Shown here: one piece after another, positions 62,316 to 64,000 of the stretch | Layout: each line of letters opens with the position of its first letter | How positions within the stretch are numbered: the first letter of the stretch is position 1 | Source of the DNA: Nostoc sp. NMS7 | Lineage (GTDB): Bacteria; Cyanobacteriota; Cyanobacteriia; Cyanobacteriales; Nostocaceae | Direction: 5' to 3' | Assembly: GCF_017115085.1 (NCBI RefSeq) | Contig: NZ_JABXKJ010000246.1 | Coordinates: 1 to 64,000 of the forward strand | DNA: 64,000 bases | Made by a program: the position numbers and the translations under genes | Notes under the pieces: model-generated | Told to the model about the DNA's origin: nothing | The model's input: the letters and a program-made list of their open reading frames with translations, nothing else | The model's database searches: none

Positions 62316-63350
62316 ATGTCGATATCTAAAGCTGTTACCAGCAAGATTACTTACCCAGATAATATTGGAGAACGCTTGCAAATAGAGCGTTTGGTAGGAG
62401 CAACTCAAATAGTTGCACTTAGTGCTGGGAATGATGTGGTTAAGGGATTAACTCAAACACCTAAATCTCTACCCCCCTGTTACTTTTATGATGACCGTGG
62501 TTCTGATCTGTTTGAGCAAATTTGTGATTTATCAGAATATTACCTCACACGCACAGAAACAACGATTTTACAGCAGTTTGCTGGCGAAATTGCCAAGATA
62601 ACTGGCGCTTGTGAATTGGTCGAACTTGGTAGTGGCAGTTCTAGCAAAACCCGCATTTTACTAGATGCCTACCAGCAGCTAGGCTATCCCTTGCACTACC
62701 TACCAATTGATGTATCTGCGGGTATGTTGGAAAGTAGCGCCAAGCACTTATTAGAAGATTATCCCTTACTGCAAGTTTATGCACTAGCGGCAACCTATGA
62801 ATTAGCTCTTGCACAACTGCTACCGACGCAATTACCCAGTCGGATGATTTGTTTTATTGGTAGCTCTTTAGGTAATCTTAGAGCTGATGAGTGTGATGTG
62901 TTCTTCTCTCAAATTACAGAAGCCTTACAAGTAGGTGAGTATTTCTTGTTAGGGATAGATTTACGAAAGCCGAAACAGATTTTGGAACCAGCTTATAACG
63001 ACAGCCAAGGAGTGACGGCAGCATTTAACCTCAATATGCTGGAGCATTTAAATCACCGATTTGAGGGTAATTTTGATACTACGCAGTTTGAACACTGGGC
63101 GTTTTACAATGAAAGTGAGCATCAAATAGAAATGCATTTACGCAGCGTGCGATCGCAAATTGTAGAATTACGCGCTCTTAACCTCAAGGTTAATTTTGCA
63201 CTAGGTGAGACTATCCTCACTGAAATTTCTCGCAAATTTGACCTTAATACTATCAAGCAGCAACTCACCGCACAGGGTTTATTACCTCTTGATGTGTGGA
63301 CAGATCAAAATCAATGGTTTGGTTTACTGCTCTGTCAGCTGCAAGCATAA
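62316..63350 (+). CDS. egtD: L-histidine N-alpha-methyltransferase EgtD
   Basis: A 344-residue SAM-dependent enzyme that trimethylates histidine to hercynine, the first step of ergothioneine synthesis. It has the family start (PPCYFYDDRGSDLFEQICDL, TRTETTIL), the SAM loop VELGSGSSSKTRILLDA, the PIDVSAGML acidic strand, FIGSSLGNL, and the C-terminal WTDQNQWFGLLL. ACGGAGG eight bases or less before the ATG supports the start. egtB is not in the window; the gene is followed by hairpins and noncoding sequence. Confidence 0.93.
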   Translation: MSISKAVTSKITYPDNIGERLQIERLVGATQIVALSAGNDVVKGLTQTPKSLPPCYFYDDRGSDLFEQICDLSEYYLTRTETTILQQFAGEIAKITGACELVELGSGSSSKTRILLDAYQQLGYPLHYLPIDVSAGMLESSAKHLLEDYPLLQVYALAATYELALAQLLPTQLPSRMICFIGSSLGNLRADECDVFFSQITEALQVGEYFLLGIDLRKPKQILEPAYNDSQGVTAAFNLNMLEHLNHRFEGNFDTTQFEHWAFYNESEHQIEMHLRSVRSQIVELRALNLKVNFALGETILTEISRKFDLNTIKQQLTAQGLLPLDVWTDQNQWFGLLLCQLQA

Positions 63351-63449
63351 AGCAAATCAGGGTATGTCTTATATAGTGGTTCTCACTTGAGTCCAATATA
63401 TAGACCTAACAAAAACAGCCCCAACCTTTGTTGCGTTGGAGAGTAACAC

Positions 63450-63488
63450 TCAAAGCCTTTCTCCTAAAAGGAGAGAGGCTTTGAGTAT
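63450..63488 (+). terminator. 18-bp hairpin downstream of egtD
   Basis: The arms ACTCAAAGCCTTTCTCCT (63450-63467) and AGGAGAGAGGCTTTGAGT (63471-63488) pair with one G-T wobble around a 3-nt loop, about 100 nt past egtD. No T-run follows, so it may be a terminator or a dispersed repeat. Confidence 0.55.
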
Positions 63489-64000
63489 ATTGCGTACAAA
63501 CGAGAATCGCCATAGATGATATTCCTCCCACCCCAAGAAGAGAGATTCTAATTGTTCTCTCTTCTTGAGGTAGTATTTTCATCAGTTAACCTTGTATATC
63601 ATCTGTTAATGCAGATTCCTATTAGCCCAAGCAGGTAAACTAAATGTTTAGCCGCTAATTATTGCTGCATCGAAGGTGTGGGAAAAATTCTGCTGGATAT
63701 AGGAATCAGTGGCTGAGGCTTAGTTGCAGTTATATTAGCACCAAAATTCAAAGCATCCCTAATTCAGGTGATCATTAAAGCAGACTTTATAGACATAGGA
63801 GTGAAAATTAATTCTGCGTTGCTCGAAATCCTTGGTAGGGACAATACCCTGCGGTCAGCTAAAGCTACATGAATTGTCCCTACGTCATTTTCATTCCTAT
63901 GTCTAATTACTTCTTGTGGGGTGGGCGACACGAGGTCCCGTAGCTAAAGGCGGGCAAGACTTCGGCGTGAGCGCTCAGTCGAACGCTGCCCACTTCACAA
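63489..64000. other. Noncoding 3' end of the window with repeats
   Basis: No gene is seen. A second hairpin has arms CAAGAAGAGAGA (63536-63547) and TCTCTCTTCTTG (63558-63569). AGGGACAAT near 63838 and ATTGTCCCT near 63875 form a wide inverted repeat. From 63907 the ACTTCTTGTGGGGTGGGCGA repeat seen at 15022 returns, with a small dispersed repeat (CGGCGTGAGCGCTCAGTCGA) nested in it before GCCCACTTCACAA. Confidence 0.5.

Overview
The window reads as chromosome of a filamentous, probably heterocystous cyanobacterium of the Nostoc/Anabaena group. Evidence: very many GCGATCGC (HIP1) octamers, dispersed short repeats of the Nostoc type, moderate GC, and cyanobacterial genes such as crtR, chlM, a Ycf46-like AAA protein, DUF2808, DUF3086, DUF3119 and a two-gene pntA. 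No rRNA, tRNA or CRISPR array was recognised.

Layout. 1-1595: one end of a Tn7-like, probably CRISPR-associated, transposon, with cas6 and the start of a cas8-like gene plus a terminus carrying four spaced repeats. 1654-2601: a 2-hydroxyacid dehydrogenase. 2844-18103: a cellulose locus. Reading leftward it has an outer-membrane barrel, a TPR protein, a GH8 lipoprotein, bcsB and bcsA (with PilZ); beside it lie a divergent lipoprotein, a membrane/coiled-coil protein and a secreted GH5-CBM2 cellulase. 18162-30883: mostly housekeeping genes (M61 peptidase, pyruvate kinase, crtR, aroH, sppA, an MlaE-type permease, DUF3119, DUF3086, plsY), interrupted by a decayed toxin-antitoxin patch and an OGFr-like gene. 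30960-35516: accessory region with parDE, a vapBC-like module, toxin remnants, and an AT-rich divergent pair (SAM-binding-like protein and AlkB). 35657-38780: pyridine nucleotide transhydrogenase (pntA1, pntA2, pntB).

39541-44143: DUF2808, then the conserved rpmH-rnpA-PH protein-yidC-jag-yceD series. 44332-46290: an OLD-family ATPase/nuclease that looks inserted. 46475-54968: Ycf46-like AAA, SH3 protein, MHYT histidine kinase, PG-binding/SPOR protein and sbcC. 55531-59112: a 21-bp tandem repeat, then an NLR-like (STAND) protein split into an N-terminal ORF and an NB-ARC/TPR ORF. These are joined by a -1 frame relation at a slippery heptamer, and the TPR part holds ten nearly identical 120-bp units. 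59169-59624: the scar of a toxin-antitoxin deletion. 59750-63350: chlM, small membrane proteins, a DUF423 gene with a repeat insertion and an early stop, and egtD.

The most interesting signals are the transposon end with cas genes, the possible programmed frameshift in the NLR-like gene, and small repeats sitting exactly inside HIP1 palindromes (GCGAT/CGC), twice within reading frames as 21-nt insertions. All assignments come from reading motifs by eye; no database search or structure prediction was run.
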